DNA of 64,000 bases, taken from the NCBI RefSeq assembly GCF_001297705.1, contig NZ_LIRF01000005.1:434001-498000 (forward strand), given 5' to 3'. This stretch comes from Chryseobacterium sp. ERMR1:04. Its GTDB lineage: Bacteria > Bacteroidota > Bacteroidia > Flavobacteriales > Weeksellaceae. The notes below the pieces were generated by a model. It was not told the DNA's origin. It searched no databases and was given only the letters and a program-made list of their open reading frames with translations. Numbering within the stretch: position 1 is the first letter of the stretch; the number at the start of each line of letters is the position of its first letter. A program made the translations under genes and the position numbers. Shown here piece by piece: positions 62,217 to 64,000 of the stretch.

Positions 62217-64000
62217 ATGAATAAAATTAAACTTTTCAACATCTTATTTTTCCTCATCACTTTTTGTGTTGTAGAGGCTAAAATCAAACTTCCAACTTTA
62301 GTTTCAGACGGAATGATTTTACAGCGTGACCAAAAACTGAAGATTTGGGGGCAGGCGGATTCAGGAGAAAAAGTGGAAATTAATTTTCAACATAAAAAAT
62401 ACAATACCATTGCAGATAATTCAGGTAACTGGAAAATCATGCTTCCTGAAATGAAATCTGGCGGCCCTTTTACCATGACTATCAATGAAGTTACATTGAA
62501 AAATATTCTAATTGGGGATGTATATCTCTGCTCCGGCCAGTCTAATATGGAACTTCCGATGCGTAGGGTAAAAACGTTGTATCCTGAAGAATTAACGAAC
62601 GCTAATAATAGCAATATTCGCTTTTTTACAGTTCCTCAAAAGTGTGATTTTAAAATTGCTCAGAATAATTTAGACGGTGGAACTTGGGAAGAAACCAATC
62701 CTCAAAGCATTCAGAATTTTTCTGCGGTTGCCTATTTTTTTGCGAAAGAGATGTATCAGTATAATAAAATTCCGGTGGGAATTATTAATTCAAGTTTGGG
62801 CGGTTCTCCCATTCAGTCTTGGATGGATGAATCTTCTTTGAAAAAATATCCTGAATATCTTGCGGAAGCTCAAAAATGGAGAAATGATGAATTGATTTCT
62901 CAAACCGAATCTTCTGAAAGAGCTTTGGGTGATGCTTGGTCTGCAGAATTAGATCAATCGGATGCAGGAATCTCTAATCATTGGGAAAAACCAGAATTCA
63001 ATGATTCCGAATGGAAAAAAATGAATGTCCCGGGTTCTTGGGAAGAGATAGAAAAACCGTTTGATGGAAGTATTTGGTTTAGAAAAGAAATATTCCTTCC
63101 AACAGGAGCTGAAAAAAACACCGCATTTCTGAATTTAGGAAGAATTAAAGATGCAGATGTTACCTATATTAATGGGAAGAAAGTAGGAAATGTTACCTAT
63201 GAATATCCTCCACGCTGGTATGATATTCCTGCGGGAGTTTTAAAGGAAGGCAAAAACATCATCACGGTAAGAATCACTAATGGAAGCGGGAAAGGAGAAT
63301 TTATAAAAGACAAAGATTATTTTTTACAAATAGGAACTGAAAAAATTGATGTAAAAGGAGAGTGGAAATATAAAATCGGAGCCATCATGAACCGACCGGC
63401 TCCGGGACAAACCTTCATCAGATGGAAACCAACGGGATTATACAATGCAATGTTGAATCCATTAATTCAATATCCGATAAAAGCAGTTTTATGGTACCAA
63501 GGCGAGAGCAATACAGCGAAACCTCAGGAATATCAGGATTTATTATCTACCATGATTTTAGATTGGCGAAACAAATGGAGTCAGAAAAATCTACCTTTTT
63601 TCATTGTTCAATTAGCCAATTTTATGGAAGCAAAACCTGAATCTACAGAAAGCAATTGGGCAGAATTAAGAGAACAGCAAAGAAAAGTTTCCCAAACGAT
63701 TCCAAAGACCGGACTTGCCGTTACCATTGATATTGGCGAATGGAATGACATCCATCCTTTAAACAAAAAAGAGGTAGGAAAAAGATTATCATTGCAAGCT
63801 CAGAAAACACTTTTTGACAGCAATATCATCGCAGACGGTCCTGTTTATGAATCCATGAAAATTGATGGAAATAAAATCATTCTTTCATTCAAAAAGGGAA
63901 CAGATGACTTTTCTAAGGTTTCAGAATTAAAAGGTTTTGCAATTAAAGGAAAAGAAGGGATTTTCAAATGGGCACAAGCAAAAATAGAAGGCAGCAAAAT
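62217..64000 (+). CDS. Sialate O-acetylesterase-type (SGNH) carbohydrate esterase, 3' end outside window
   Basis: The reading frame starts at the ATG at 62217 and stays open to the window end (about 594 residues so far). It has a signal peptide (M-N-K-I-K-L-F-N-I-L-F-F-L ... V-V-E-A). Conserved blocks are the nucleophile serine in L-C-S-G-Q-S-N-M-E, W-Y-Q-G-E-S-N and the C-terminal W-N-D-I-H-P (catalytic Asp-His). A beta-sandwich insertion (about 260-370, W-F-R-K-E-I-F-L) is typical of the SASA family in Bacteroidota. In this locus it probably removes acetyl groups from xylan rather than sialic acid. Confidence 0.9.
   Translation, partial: MNKIKLFNILFFLITFCVVEAKIKLPTLVSDGMILQRDQKLKIWGQADSGEKVEINFQHKKYNTIADNSGNWKIMLPEMKSGGPFTMTINEVTLKNILIGDVYLCSGQSNMELPMRRVKTLYPEELTNANNSNIRFFTVPQKCDFKIAQNNLDGGTWEETNPQSIQNFSAVAYFFAKEMYQYNKIPVGIINSSLGGSPIQSWMDESSLKKYPEYLAEAQKWRNDELISQTESSERALGDAWSAELDQSDAGISNHWEKPEFNDSEWKKMNVPGSWEEIEKPFDGSIWFRKEIFLPTGAEKNTAFLNLGRIKDADVTYINGKKVGNVTYEYPPRWYDIPAGVLKEGKNIITVRITNGSGKGEFIKDKDYFLQIGTEKIDVKGEWKYKIGAIMNRPAPGQTFIRWKPTGLYNAMLNPLIQYPIKAVLWYQGESNTAKPQEYQDLLSTMILDWRNKWSQKNLPFFIVQLANFMEAKPESTESNWAELREQQRKVSQTIPKTGLAVTIDIGEWNDIHPLNKKEVGKRLSLQAQKTLFDSNIIADGPVYESMKIDGNKIILSFKKGTDDFSKVSELKGFAIKGKEGIFKWAQAKIEGSK

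Overview
The window is AT-rich chromosomal DNA from a member of the Bacteroidota, most likely Flavobacteriia of the Chryseobacterium/Weeksellaceae type. The signs are SusC/SusD outer-membrane pairs, TAnnTTTG-type -7 promoter boxes in place of E. coli-like promoters, Bacteroidota-type VgrG and TssD (T6SSiii), a Nudix-family sugar regulator, and many structured extragenic repeats. I see no rRNA, tRNA, CRISPR array, insertion sequence or prophage.

Layout. Positions 1-8.7 kb: a frameshifted DHA2-type MFS exporter cut by the window edge, a secreted DUF5700-like putative zinc peptidase, an outer-membrane beta-barrel receptor divergent from a LytS/LytTR two-component pair, and a stand-alone mreB. 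8.9-17.3 kb: two tandem paralogous surface-type proteins, a multi-PAS sensor kinase, a serine beta-lactamase-fold hydrolase, a large protein of unknown function and a secreted SNase-like nuclease. Two copies of an extragenic repeat of about 190 bp lie here, and a third lies at 22.7 kb.

17.3-26.9 kb (minus strand): an unusual cluster with two GMC flavin oxidoreductases, a dehydrogenase small-subunit-like protein, a VioB/RebD-type ferritin-like protein, an acetoacetate-decarboxylase-fold protein and two mutually related beta-rich proteins of unknown function. It looks like a biosynthetic or oxidative pathway that I cannot match to a described one. 27.3-31.2 kb: a GH88 hydrolase, then a TetR-MFS-isochorismatase-like operon with a visible palindromic operator. 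31.3-36.9 kb (minus): an orphan type VI secretion island of TssD, VgrG, a metzincin-like putative effector and a lipoprotein that could be its immunity or accessory protein. 37.1-40.4 kb (minus): mprF overlapping a VirJ/AcvB-like lipoprotein, a synthesis/hydrolysis pair for lysyl-phosphatidylglycerol. 40.5 kb: a secreted polysaccharide deacetylase.

41.8-64 kb (plus): a glucuronoxylan utilisation locus. A Nudix-type regulator leads xylB, xylA, SusC and SusD, mannonate dehydratase (uxuA), an SDR mannonate oxidoreductase, a hexuronate MFS transporter, GH43, GH115 alpha-glucuronidase, aldose epimerase, a GH35-type enzyme and a sialate-O-acetylesterase-type esterase running off the window end. Together they would import acetylated glucuronoxylan fragments, strip acetyl, glucuronate and xylose, and feed xylose (XylA/XylB) and glucuronate (fructuronate to mannonate to KDG) into central metabolism. 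Glucuronate isomerase, KDG kinase/aldolase and a recognisable endoxylanase are not in the window.
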